Shown: piece by piece, positions 53,071 to 61,710 of the stretch
Position numbering within the stretch: the first letter of the stretch is position 1
Layout of the letters: each line of letters begins with the position of its first letter
Source of the DNA: Sphingobacterium sp.
GTDB taxonomy: Bacteria; Bacteroidota; Bacteroidia; Sphingobacteriales; Sphingobacteriaceae
Direction: 5' to 3'
Assembly: GCA_031286695.1 (NCBI GenBank)
Contig: JAITTY010000020.1
Span: forward strand, 1 to 64,000
DNA: 64,000 nt
Notes under the pieces: generated by a model
What the model was told of the DNA's origin: nothing
Databases searched by the model: none
What the model saw: the letters and a program-made list of their open reading frames with translations, nothing else
Translations under genes and position numbers: made by a program

Positions 53071-53253
53071 ATGCAAGAAAAAATGAAAAAAAACTACATC
53101 GCCCCAGTATTAGACTACATTGAAGTGAAAATGGAAGAAGGTATCGCTGCCGGGTCAGGTGGTGATGGAAATTCAGGGGGAAACGGAAATCCAGGTGGAG
53201 GTGGAAGTGGTGGGAGCTCTGGCGATGGTGGTGGCTGGGGATCGGGATTATAG
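53071..53253 (+). CDS. Tiny glycine-rich protein with the GIAAGS motif (copy B)
   Basis: Sixty residues from the ATG at 53071, or 56 from 53083. The first part is KKNYIAPVLDYIEVKMEEGI AAGS in one run, matching copy A at 32.8 kb in the Y-x-A-P-x-L, M-E-x-G-I-A-A-G-S positions. The tail of about 30 residues is almost only Gly, Ser, Asp and Asn and ends GGGWGSGL. No signal peptide. It has its own promoter box and downstream hairpin and no gene behind it on the strand. The shared front and variable tail recall precursor peptides, but no maturation enzyme is adjacent. Confidence 0.7.
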   Translation: MQEKMKKNYIAPVLDYIEVKMEEGIAAGSGGDGNSGGNGNPGGGGSGGSSGDGGGWGSGL

Positions 53254-53285
53254 CTAAAAATCCGTTCCTGATATAAATTTCACAC

Positions 53286-53314
53286 GAAGAGGTTGCATTG
53301 GAAGCAACCTCTTC
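53286..53314 (+). terminator. Hairpin after GIAAGS copy B
   Basis: GAAGAGGTTGC (53286-53296) pairs with GCAACCTCTTC (53304-53314), a perfect 11-base stem with a 7-base loop, 33 bases past the stop codon. A T-run is absent, so termination may be weak or Rho-assisted. It also lies just past the end of the convergent 595-residue gene. Confidence 0.6.
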
Positions 53315-53383
53315 CAGTTGGAAACTTTCGAATTAGTTTCTCATCGCATTTAAAATAGCAAAGGACCGCGGAAAAGACAGAAC

Positions 53384-55171
53384 CTATTTTTTTAAGGATA
53401 AAATAGTCGTAGCGAGGTCACTTATGTGTTCAAAAGATGGTGTGTCAGATACCGCTCTAAGCTTTATCTCAAGAAGTGTCAACCTATTGTTTATACATGA
53501 ACGTTGTTTTTCGATCGTATTTTTAAACCGCCTCATATTTTTCCTCAATGCGTGATATTTTTGAAGATTTTCGTATTTGCTGTCCATTTTTAGATCATCT
53601 AGTGCAGCATCTAGCATATCATCAGCTGCGCACAACGCAACAATAAACCATTTCAACCTGTCATCTTCCTGAGATTCGATATATCTTCTGTCCCCTGCAA
53701 AATGCTCAATTTCAATTTGCAACAGGCTAATTAAGTCGTCTGACTCATAGGCCGAATCAAGTTCCATAACAATCTCGTTTGTAGGGATTCCCATGTCCTC
53801 ACCGAAATCTAACGAATCTAAGAAATGCTCCATAAGATTACTATATAATTGGGTCACTTCTATCGAAATAGCTTCTTGTTGTCCGACAATTCCGTTCTTC
53901 TTAAAATTATCACCAAAAGTCGTTTGATTGTAACATGCGCGATATTCGCTCATATTGTTTGGAATAACAAAATATGCGGGAACAGAATCATATAAGGCGA
54001 ACTCGACATCACTAACTAAATTGAACTCTTCATCATCAAAGGAAAAAGGATCCCCAATGCAGCTATAATAAAAGGCTAAATCTTCGTTATCTGGACGCAG
54101 CAAACGAAATGATAATTTAAATGCACGCAATATCGACCTGTGAATTATATTTCGCTCTTTTTTATCAATCTCAAATTTATCCAAAGCCTCCTGAAGAATC
54201 GCTGCAATTTTGATATACAGCTTAGCGAGTTCTTTTTTTGCATCTCCCAATATTGCATCTGTACATTTTCTTACTTCCTTTGCTAAGGCGATCTCACGTT
54301 CCCAAACAGCCTTCTTTTTATCGACCAAGGCATAACAAGACCAAAACTTCTGTACTAATTTCTCGTTGCTCTTGCCTTGCAGATCCATTATTATCTCATG
54401 TTGCGCATAGGTCGGTAAAAAGTGTCTCTGTGTACCTACATTTTTTATAGATTCCAATATTTCCCCGCCGTTAGCTGCCGGAAATGATAAAGCATCGATC
54501 GTTTCGCCCAGATATAATAGCAGCAAGCAATCACAGAGATAACTAAAACGTGCAGTCGCCGGTGGTTTTTCCTCCAGCTCATTTAGAAATTCCAATAAAA
54601 AACTATCTACTCTTCCATCACGTCCAAGTTCAAATAAATAGTGTTCCCCTAAGGTTGACTGTTCAATAATGGCCTTGATAACCTCAATATGCTCCAAATG
54701 ATAAAGTGCTTCGGGGCGAATGAAAAGATCGACCTGAACATGCTCTCCTTTAGATAGATAACGCTCGACTTTACGTTCGCATCTCCAGAAAAGAAAATTT
54801 TCCCTTTCTTCAAAATAGGGATCAGATAAGCCTTCAGGGAATCCTATCTTACCTTTGTACCCACAACGTATACTCAGACAGATCACCGGTTCAGATATCT
54901 CGGATTTAAACTCCGAAGGCTCCTTGATTTCGTACTTACGGAAAGAGAGCAACCGATCACTTCCGGTTGCACTCAGCGAATTATACTCCCATCCCGGGCC
55001 GATCCCTCCCCCCTTCGATAAAAATACGTTATCCTTCGAACAGGGTTCTTGACGCATGACATCCATATCAGAAAGCACTCTTTCCTTACTGCTATGTCCA
55101 AATTTTAAGGCAGGTTTTCCCATATTACTATTTTTGTGAATTGCAATAAAAGGTATTTCCATCCTCCACAA
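53384..55171 (-). CDS. Large orphan soluble protein
   Basis: A 595-residue protein without signal peptide or membrane segments. The first 170 residues are beta-rich (NVFLSKGGGIGPGWEYNSLS, LLSFRKYEIKEPSEF, HVQVDLFIRPEALYHLE), a composition that reminds me of the sensor half of some Bacteroidota AraC-type regulators. The remaining 420 residues are helical and acidic with no HTH or catalytic motif that I can see. It stands alone, convergent with GIAAGS copy B. Function unknown. Confidence 0.6.
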   Translation of the reverse strand: MWRMEIPFIAIHKNSNMGKPALKFGHSSKERVLSDMDVMRQEPCSKDNVFLSKGGGIGPGWEYNSLSATGSDRLLSFRKYEIKEPSEFKSEISEPVICLSIRCGYKGKIGFPEGLSDPYFEERENFLFWRCERKVERYLSKGEHVQVDLFIRPEALYHLEHIEVIKAIIEQSTLGEHYLFELGRDGRVDSFLLEFLNELEEKPPATARFSYLCDCLLLLYLGETIDALSFPAANGGEILESIKNVGTQRHFLPTYAQHEIIMDLQGKSNEKLVQKFWSCYALVDKKKAVWEREIALAKEVRKCTDAILGDAKKELAKLYIKIAAILQEALDKFEIDKKERNIIHRSILRAFKLSFRLLRPDNEDLAFYYSCIGDPFSFDDEEFNLVSDVEFALYDSVPAYFVIPNNMSEYRACYNQTTFGDNFKKNGIVGQQEAISIEVTQLYSNLMEHFLDSLDFGEDMGIPTNEIVMELDSAYESDDLISLLQIEIEHFAGDRRYIESQEDDRLKWFIVALCAADDMLDAALDDLKMDSKYENLQKYHALRKNMRRFKNTIEKQRSCINNRLTLLEIKLRAVSDTPSFEHISDLATTILSLKK

Positions 55172-55612
55172 TCCTTCGGCAAGATTTAATTAAGAGCTGC
55201 ATAAAATGTGGCTCTTTAAATACAGAAACCGCATTGGACAACCATAAACTAAAAGAGCCAGTACCCTCTTAAAGACTAAAACGAAGTTACGGGATCAACT
55301 CATTCCTCTGATAGGACAAAAACAGCAAAGCGTTTTCAATATTATTTCATTCGTTTCGAGATTTATACGAAAGCTCTTTTATATGATATCAATAAGTCTC
55401 TTCGCTCAGTATAAAAAGAAAGGATGAAGGGCAGACACATTGATCTCGTATTAGAATAACGCAATTACGCTATATATTCGAGAGCTTTGATTTTCAAGAT
55501 CAACAAGCCTGGAATGAAAAACTAATATATATTTACCTGTTTCCAATATAAGTGGACTGCTATTATCTATTCGCATCATTTTAGGGTTACAAGTATATTC
55601 TCAAAATCATAA

Positions 55613-55634
55613 ATATAACTAAAATTAGTTATAT
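55613..55634. promoter_or_regulatory. Perfect palindrome, candidate operator
   Basis: ATATAACTAA (55613-55622) and TTAGTTATAT (55625-55634) are perfect complements two bases apart. The form fits a dimeric regulator site (MarR or TetR type). It lies about 180 bases before the SH3-protein gene. The rest of the 640-base gap 55172-55813 has no recognisable gene. Confidence 0.45.
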
Positions 55635-55813
55635 TCAACTTCGGATGATGTCGATCGATCAAGTAAAATCCTTTTATGAAATACCAAAGTCACCCCTGCT
55701 TATCATCCTGCTATTTTTTCATATCGATATATAGATCCAACAAAAAATACCTGAAACCAGTGATAAGGCTTGTCAGCATATTCGTTTATTTTTGCAGGAA
55801 AGAACAGTGGAAA

Positions 55814-56686
55814 ATGAGAAAATTAATTGGATGTTATATGATACTCCTGACACTTAGCCCTCTTTATTCGGCAGCACAGGAAAACGTAAGATTTGACGAT
55901 AATTTCAACTTATGGAATATACAAAAAGGTCAGCATGCAACTGTTTTTGCCACCAAAGCCTATATTCGTGCTCAACCTAACCTTAATGCCCCCATTGTAG
56001 ACTCCTTATCCTTAGGAAATATAGTTACTATCAATAGCTCCCCACTCAAAGGAAATACCATAAAAAATTTCTATGCCCCCTGGCATGAGATAAGTTATTC
56101 TGATGGCAACGCTAAAAAGACTGGGTTTATTTGGCTCGGGCTATTGGCATTGGGAAAGCAAACCGCTGCCGATGGCTCACAATATATCTATGGTTTCGAA
56201 CGTTTTTTGAAAAGTACCAATGAGCAGGAACCGGATCGTTTCTCAACTGTTGTAAAACTACTGGATGCGAACGGGAATTTGCAGGCAGAAAAGTCATTTC
56301 CTTTCGCCTATTCGGAACAAACATTTTCCCAAAGCAAATTGCTGCCAGCAATGGGACTCCAAAATGTTAAACAGATCATTCGCATAGAATTTCTAGGAGA
56401 AGCTTGTGGAATTCCTTCCGAATACAACTATGTTGCCTGGACAGGACAGCAGCTTGTTAGTCTCCCAAGTCGATACTCCGTGAGTGATGCGGGGGTTTTC
56501 TATTATGATGAAAAGATTCTTTTCCCTTCGGAACATGGAAAAAATAACCAGATTATCTATAAATACATCGAAGAAGGAGAAGTTATCGACGATAATGCAG
56601 AATATCCAAATTTCAAGGTTACTAAAAAGAAAGAAGAATTCCAATGGAACGGTACTGGCTTTGAAAAGCTGCCAACGGCCAACTAG
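55814..56686 (+). CDS. Secreted SH3-like domain protein
   Basis: About 290 residues from the ATG at 55814, which gives a proper signal peptide (MRKLIGCYMILLTLSPLYSA then AQE); an ATG at 55676 in frame adds an implausible leader. Residues about 38-105 resemble a bacterial SH3 domain: AYIRAQPNLNAPIVDSLSLG, WHEISYSDGN and TGFIWLGLLAL. The C-terminal part is beta-rich and ends EFQWNGTGFEKLPTAN. The helical-repeat gene follows after 52 bases on the same strand. A distant relative lies at 27.6 kb. Confidence 0.7.
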   Translation: MRKLIGCYMILLTLSPLYSAAQENVRFDDNFNLWNIQKGQHATVFATKAYIRAQPNLNAPIVDSLSLGNIVTINSSPLKGNTIKNFYAPWHEISYSDGNAKKTGFIWLGLLALGKQTAADGSQYIYGFERFLKSTNEQEPDRFSTVVKLLDANGNLQAEKSFPFAYSEQTFSQSKLLPAMGLQNVKQIIRIEFLGEACGIPSEYNYVAWTGQQLVSLPSRYSVSDAGVFYYDEKILFPSEHGKNNQIIYKYIEEGEVIDDNAEYPNFKVTKKKEEFQWNGTGFEKLPTAN

Positions 56687-56738
56687 TACTTTCCATCAAT
56701 TTTAACATATTGCACTATTAAAAAATAAGAATTGACAA

Positions 56739-59117
56739 ATGGACGAGAAAAATATATATGATTTGTTCTATAGCGGGCAATTAGATCTATTTATCATTGA
56801 AGGGGAAAATCAACTGAAACAAAACGACCAAGACATTATGCTCTGGACGTATCTTGCCATCGCTTACCACGATCAGGTTTTTTATGAGGGCCACGAAGCT
56901 ATTTTTGATATCATTCAAGAAAAAATGATCCCTTATTTTCAGAAAGCATTGACAATCGAACCTGAAAATGAAACGACCCTCTATCATATCCTAAATTATG
57001 TACTTGATAATCAAGCAACGTTAGCACAAATTGGTTATCCAAAACGACATATTACAGAAACGAATAAAGCTCAATTCATCGACTATGCGAAAAAACTAAT
57101 CGCGTCGCCCAATATGAGCGGATATGGCTACAATTATCTAACTAACATCTATGAAGGGCTTCAAGATGATACTTCGATGCTACCGGCTTTAGAGGCTGGA
57201 ATCAATTTCGTTAAAGAAGCCTTTAAACATGAGCGCGAAACATCGGATCATAATTTCTCCATCTTTTGGATAAAGAAAATATACCTGCTGGACCGTACCA
57301 AGCAGATCAATGAAACCAACGTGTCAAGTTTAATTGAAGCGGATTTCAAACACTTCATCAGCAGCAACGAAATGAATTATGTAGATCTTGCTGAAATTGC
57401 TTATGAAAACAAAGCGATCGACCTAGCTCTTCAGATTCTACTTAAGCTTATCAAAGGAGAAAACTCTGCTGTACATATTCACCAAGAGCTTGTCAAATGG
57501 CATGCAAGGTTTGAAGAGTTGATTGCTGAGGGCTATGAAAACCCTGAAGTTTTCTATTATCAGCTCATCATTGAGCGGAATTATTCAGAGGAAATCGGAA
57601 TCCCACTTGATTATTACTATTTGCATGCACTTAAATTGATCGACGAATATCCGGGATCTTACGCTGGTTATCATTTTGCAGCTGCATATCTCTATGATGA
57701 GGGGCAATATGCTGCTGCAATTCCACATCTCCAAATGGTAGGCGAAAGGCAATGGAATGTCACATCGTGGCGACGTTTGGTCGAGTGTAGCCATAAAGCC
57801 AATGCTGTAGTTTATGATCAGATTCCCCTTTTCAGGGATCTTCCACGGGAATGCTATAATGAAGCTGTTATCCTCTCCGATTTTGTTCATTCTTTGGACA
57901 ATTTGACGGCTGCTGACCAATCGGCATTGCAAACGCTTGCCCTCGGGCTCTACCGCCAGGCTTATGCTGCATTTAACGATTACTTTGAAGAAGATAAATA
58001 CGAAAGTGACTATTTTGGTGGCAGCCACAACAGGGCCATGAATTGCAATAATTTAGCATTAGCGTATAAAGAAGCCGGCGACTTGGAATCCTGCTACACG
58101 ATTGCTACTGAAGGATTAAACTATTCGAACTTTGAAGAGCTTCACTTCACCCGGGCCGATGCCATGTCAGCATTGGAAGACTATGTGCGGCTGGAGGATG
58201 TACTGCAACAGTACTTTGATGCCTATCAAATTTCATTAGAAGCCACCCTTGAACAGTCAGAATTTGCCGTCGAAGAAGATCAGGAAGATGAAAATACCGA
58301 ACCAGTTATCTTTCCTCCCTGCTACCGTATGCTTATGCATCAAATCGATGTCGAATATCACCTAGAACGCTCAGTGGATATTCAATCCAGAGCTCAGCAA
58401 TTGCTGGAGTTTGTCTATCGATTCTATATTAATAATCCCAATTTGGATGATTACCATTATCGCGATTTCGAAGCCACCAAGAATGCTATTGAGGGTATAA
58501 TCTATCACATGATCGAACAGGATAACTTGGAGCAGCGTATCTCCTATTACCAAGACATGGCACAGAAATATCCACATGAAGCACAGCCTCAATATGTGCT
58601 GATGCAACTGCACAATGAGCAAAGCAACTATAAAGCCATGAACGCCGCTGCTCAAAAATACCTTAAAAATAAAAGGGAATTTATCATAGATAGTTTCGAC
58701 AAAGCGAAGACACTCTACTTAATCATCAAAAGCCATTATTATATGAAGGAATTTGATGCGGGTATAGAAACCTTCCAAACCTATGACAATTGGGTCCAGT
58801 CTATTATGGAACCCAATGATTACGTGCTTTGGTTAAAATTCGGGATTGAACTTTTGGCTGAAAACGGCGCTATCCACGAACTAAATAAATATACCAACGT
58901 TTTTAATAGCATTTACTCACAATATGACTGGGGTTATGACGACGATGTCGAATCGGTCAGGTTAGCAGAAGCTCTTGCTAACTACAAAAATGCAAATCTA
59001 AAAAAAGCACACAGCCTGCTGGATGAAGTCCTTGCCTACTCGGATCACTCGCCCTTGGCTGACGAATACAAACGGACATGGAAAAAACCAGGCTTCTTTT
59101 CTGGATTTAAATTTTAA
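56739..59117 (+). CDS. Large TPR-like helical-repeat protein
   Basis: A 792-residue cytosolic protein without signal peptide. It is helical throughout, with repeat units of TPR type such as ALTIEPENETTLYHILNYVL, the NNLALAYKEAGDLESCYTIA unit near residue 440 and KYPHEAQPQYVLMQLHNEQS near 610. No catalytic domain is seen. It lies close behind the SH3-domain gene and could work with it, but one is cytosolic and the other exported. A strong hairpin follows. Function unknown, probably a protein-binding scaffold. Confidence 0.7.
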   Translation: MDEKNIYDLFYSGQLDLFIIEGENQLKQNDQDIMLWTYLAIAYHDQVFYEGHEAIFDIIQEKMIPYFQKALTIEPENETTLYHILNYVLDNQATLAQIGYPKRHITETNKAQFIDYAKKLIASPNMSGYGYNYLTNIYEGLQDDTSMLPALEAGINFVKEAFKHERETSDHNFSIFWIKKIYLLDRTKQINETNVSSLIEADFKHFISSNEMNYVDLAEIAYENKAIDLALQILLKLIKGENSAVHIHQELVKWHARFEELIAEGYENPEVFYYQLIIERNYSEEIGIPLDYYYLHALKLIDEYPGSYAGYHFAAAYLYDEGQYAAAIPHLQMVGERQWNVTSWRRLVECSHKANAVVYDQIPLFRDLPRECYNEAVILSDFVHSLDNLTAADQSALQTLALGLYRQAYAAFNDYFEEDKYESDYFGGSHNRAMNCNNLALAYKEAGDLESCYTIATEGLNYSNFEELHFTRADAMSALEDYVRLEDVLQQYFDAYQISLEATLEQSEFAVEEDQEDENTEPVIFPPCYRMLMHQIDVEYHLERSVDIQSRAQQLLEFVYRFYINNPNLDDYHYRDFEATKNAIEGIIYHMIEQDNLEQRISYYQDMAQKYPHEAQPQYVLMQLHNEQSNYKAMNAAAQKYLKNKREFIIDSFDKAKTLYLIIKSHYYMKEFDAGIETFQTYDNWVQSIMEPNDYVLWLKFGIELLAENGAIHELNKYTNVFNSIYSQYDWGYDDDVESVRLAEALANYKNANLKKAHSLLDEVLAYSDHSPLADEYKRTWKKPGFFSGFKF

Positions 59118-59160
59118 CAGTTCCATTGCTTTCAAACCAATAAAATCCCCCATACTTCGT

Positions 59161-59200
59161 TCCCTATTAGCTGGCTTTTTCAAGAACCAGCTAATAGGGA
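59161..59200 (+). terminator. Strong hairpin after the TPR-like gene
   Basis: TCCCTATTAGCTGG (59161-59174) pairs perfectly with CCAGCTAATAGGGA (59187-59200), 14 bases, with a 12-base loop. It lies 44 bases past the stop codon. There is no T-run behind it. Confidence 0.65.
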
Positions 59201-59278
59201 ACAAATAAAAAGCGATGGATACGTAAAAAAAATAAATAGAAAGCAGATAATTCGCAAAAAAGCTATCTTTGGATAGAT

Positions 59279-59647
59279 ATGGCGATTCAGCGATTTATAT
59301 TGATCCTTTTAACCTTCGGCTTTTTAATGAGTACGTCTGCCGCTTTCGCTTGCCATAAGAAGGATAACGCTGCATCTGACGCCGGGCATAAAACAGCTGC
59401 TCACACAAAAGAACTTTGCTGCGCGAAATCTAAATCCGCTAAAAAAGCCATCTGCAAACACCATAAACGAGGTAAAAATTGTAATTGCCAATGTGCTTAT
59501 GGTTGCACTATTTTGGCGATTTACAATCCGCCTGAGCCAAGCCCTAAAATTTGTGCCATTGCAATCAAAAAAAACTATAAATCAATAGTGCCCGTATTTG
59601 TTTCAGGTGGATATTACTGTCCCTGGGTACCGCCCAAAATAAGCTGA
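59279..59647 (+). CDS. Exported Cys/His-rich small protein, probable metal binding
   Basis: A 122-residue protein with a signal peptide (ILILLTFGFLMSTSAAFA). The mature part begins CHKKDN and has many Cys and His residues: a HKTAAHTKELCCAK segment, CKHHKRGKNCNCQCAYGC, and a later single Cys pair. This suits binding of copper, zinc or a similar soft metal in the periplasm. The rest is basic. The HMA-DUF3347 gene starts 57 bases after it on the same strand, and a strong terminator follows that gene, so the two form an operon. No named family. Confidence 0.65.
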   Translation: MAIQRFILILLTFGFLMSTSAAFACHKKDNAASDAGHKTAAHTKELCCAKSKSAKKAICKHHKRGKNCNCQCAYGCTILAIYNPPEPSPKICAIAIKKNYKSIVPVFVSGGYYCPWVPPKIS

Positions 59648-59703
59648 TTGAATACCCATCATTTTTGATTACTTATTTTTATTTATTCTTTCATTTCAAT
59701 ACT

Positions 59704-60540
59704 ATGAAAATCCATCATTATATCATAACAGGGGTACTTGTGCTCTCCTCTTTAACAAACCGTGCACAAGCCATCAACACGACGAACAGCAATGTCAAGA
59801 TCGCAGGGAACTGCGGTATGTGCAAAAAAACAATAGAAAATGCGGGAACCTCAGCTCATGCTAAAGTAGACTGGAACGAAGACAATCAGACAGCGACGAT
59901 ATCCTATGATAGCAAGAAAACTTCCTTGGATGCAGTACTGAAAAATATTGCTGGAGCAGGCTATGACAATGAAAAATATTTGGCCTCCGAAGAAGCTTAC
60001 ACAAAACTCCATGCTTGTTGCCAATACGAAAGGAATTTAGTTCCTTCTGCTTCAGATGCTGCTAAGGACGCAGAAAGCCCATTAGCAGTTTCAACTGATA
60101 ACAACAGCAATCGAACCAACTTTCAGCAAATCTATGACCAATACTTTCTGCTTAAAGATGCACTTGTTACTGCTGACAGCAAACAAGCAGCAGGCTTAGC
60201 AAATCATCTTTCCGATGCAATCAGCAAAGTAAAAGTCACTAATTTAACGGAAGTGGAACAAAACATCTGGAAAACAAAAATGACATCGCTTAAAGCTGCT
60301 GCAAAGAATCTGCAAGACGCAAAGGACCTCCATAAACAGCGAGAAGCCTTCGCTGTGCTGTCTGAAGACATCTATAGTTTGTCCAAAAGCTCCAAGCCTT
60401 CTTTTTCCGTTTATTATCAAAAGTGCCCAATGTTCAATAAAGGTAAAGGTGGCACTTGGTTAAGTCGTGATAAAGAGATCAAAAATCCTTATTATGGTAT
60501 GCAGATGCTGACATGTGGCAGTACTGTTCAGACACTTTAA
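59704..60540 (+). CDS. Exported HMA - DUF3347 protein
   Basis: About 278 residues from the ATG at 59704, which gives a signal peptide (IITGVLVLSSLTNRAQA). Residues about 22-90 are a heavy-metal-associated domain with a GNCGMCKKTIENAG segment: the CxxC here is C-G-M-C, the metal site of HMA domains. The C-terminal 170 residues match DUF3347: IYDQYFLLKDALVTADSKQA near 145, and KCPMFNKGKGGTWLSRDKEI followed by NPYYGMQMLTCG. DUF3347 is also found in membrane-fusion proteins of copper/silver efflux pumps. It is likely a periplasmic copper-handling protein working with the Cys/His-rich protein before it. Confidence 0.8.
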   Translation: MKIHHYIITGVLVLSSLTNRAQAINTTNSNVKIAGNCGMCKKTIENAGTSAHAKVDWNEDNQTATISYDSKKTSLDAVLKNIAGAGYDNEKYLASEEAYTKLHACCQYERNLVPSASDAAKDAESPLAVSTDNNSNRTNFQQIYDQYFLLKDALVTADSKQAAGLANHLSDAISKVKVTNLTEVEQNIWKTKMTSLKAAAKNLQDAKDLHKQREAFAVLSEDIYSLSKSSKPSFSVYYQKCPMFNKGKGGTWLSRDKEIKNPYYGMQMLTCGSTVQTL

Positions 60541-60568
60541 CGGATATTTCCACTTAATTTCATCTGAT

Positions 60569-60604
60569 AAAGGTTTATCTAGCAAGAAGATAAACCTTTT
60601 TTTT
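60569..60604 (+). terminator. Rho-independent terminator of the HMA operon
   Basis: AAGGTTTATCT (60570-60580) pairs with AGATAAACCTT (60588-60598), followed by a run of T residues to 60604. It lies about 30 bases past the HMA-DUF3347 stop. Confidence 0.85.
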
Positions 60605-60719
60605 ATAATTGCGACTGCAATAATCAACTTTTTTAAACCAAAATGGTATATTTAGTATCAACAGGAATAGATTGGCTCAGATGACAAGATGAGTTTATTA
60701 TAAAAGCAAGATTCAATTC

Positions 60720-61652
60720 ATGGAAAAAGTGATTATTACAGGCGGTGCTGGAGCCATAGGTCTTCATTTGACAAAACTATTGGTTGCGAATTTCTATGAA
60801 GTTATTATTTTTACCAGAAATCCCAAATCCTACCCCACACAACCCAATGTCCGTTACATACATTGGGATCCCAGCAAACAAATAATTGATACGAAATCAA
60901 TTCAAGAAGCCGATTATATCATCAATCTGGCGGGTGCCAACCTGAACGCCAAACGCTGGACAAAGTCCTATCAACAGGAAATTATCACCAGCCGGGTAGA
61001 AAGCGGACAGCTACTCTACCAAAGCCTAAAGCAAATACCAAATCAGGTAAAAGCAGTCATATCGGCCTCCGCCATAGGATGGTATGGAACAGACGATCAA
61101 TACCAAAAAAAACCTTTTGAAGAAGGGGATCCACAAGGCGGAAATTTTCTATCCTGGGTATGCAACCTCTGGGAAGGAAGTGTAAAACCTATCGAAACAT
61201 TGGGAAAAAGACTCATTGTCTTCCGTTTTGGGGTAGTTATCAGCAAAGATCAAGGCCTACTCAAAGAAATCAGCCGCTTCCTACCCTTTCGTTCAATCCC
61301 GATATTAGGCTCTGGTAAACAGATACTCAGTTGGATCCATATGGATGATCTCTGTCGGATGCTGCTTTTTGGCATACAAAATGATACCTTAGCCGGGATT
61401 TATAATGCCTGTTCATCCGAACCGCTTCCCCTCACGGAGTTTGTAAAAAGAATAGCCAAACGTAAATACGGTCCATTCTATATTCCCCTACCCATCCCGG
61501 CATTTTTGATTAAATTTATGCTTGGAAAAAAAGGGCAAGAAATGGTGCTCAATGGCACTTGGGTAAGCAACAAAAAGATAGTACATGAAAAATTCCCTTT
61601 TAAATATCCCCTTTTGGACAATAATTGTATAGATAATTTACATATTGATTAA
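60720..61652 (+). CDS. TIGR01777 family epimerase-like protein
   Basis: A 310-residue cytosolic protein of the SDR superfamily, NAD(P)-binding. It has the N-terminal nucleotide loop TGGAGAIGLHLTKLL, then NLAGANLNAKRWTKSYQQEI, the SASAIGWYGTD segment, and the DUF1731 C-terminal domain with LPLTEFVKRIAKR and PAFLIKFMLGKKGQEMVLNG. This is the YfcH-like/TIGR01777 group, conserved in bacteria and plants and of uncertain substrate; some members affect cell division. It is full length and lies between the metal operon terminator and the FAH gene. Confidence 0.9.
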   Translation: MEKVIITGGAGAIGLHLTKLLVANFYEVIIFTRNPKSYPTQPNVRYIHWDPSKQIIDTKSIQEADYIINLAGANLNAKRWTKSYQQEIITSRVESGQLLYQSLKQIPNQVKAVISASAIGWYGTDDQYQKKPFEEGDPQGGNFLSWVCNLWEGSVKPIETLGKRLIVFRFGVVISKDQGLLKEISRFLPFRSIPILGSGKQILSWIHMDDLCRMLLFGIQNDTLAGIYNACSSEPLPLTEFVKRIAKRKYGPFYIPLPIPAFLIKFMLGKKGQEMVLNGTWVSNKKIVHEKFPFKYPLLDNNCIDNLHID

Positions 61653-61696
61653 TTGTTAATTCCCGTTAATTTCCGCCCTTTTTGGGACAAAATCCG

Positions 61697-61704
61697 TATA
61701 TTTG
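61697..61704 (+). promoter_or_regulatory. Perfect -7 box right before the FAH gene
   Basis: TATATTTG matches TAnnTTTG exactly and ends 6 bases before the ATG at 61711. Transcription would start at or next to the start codon, giving a nearly leaderless message. Confidence 0.6.
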
Positions 61705-61710
61705 CGGCTT

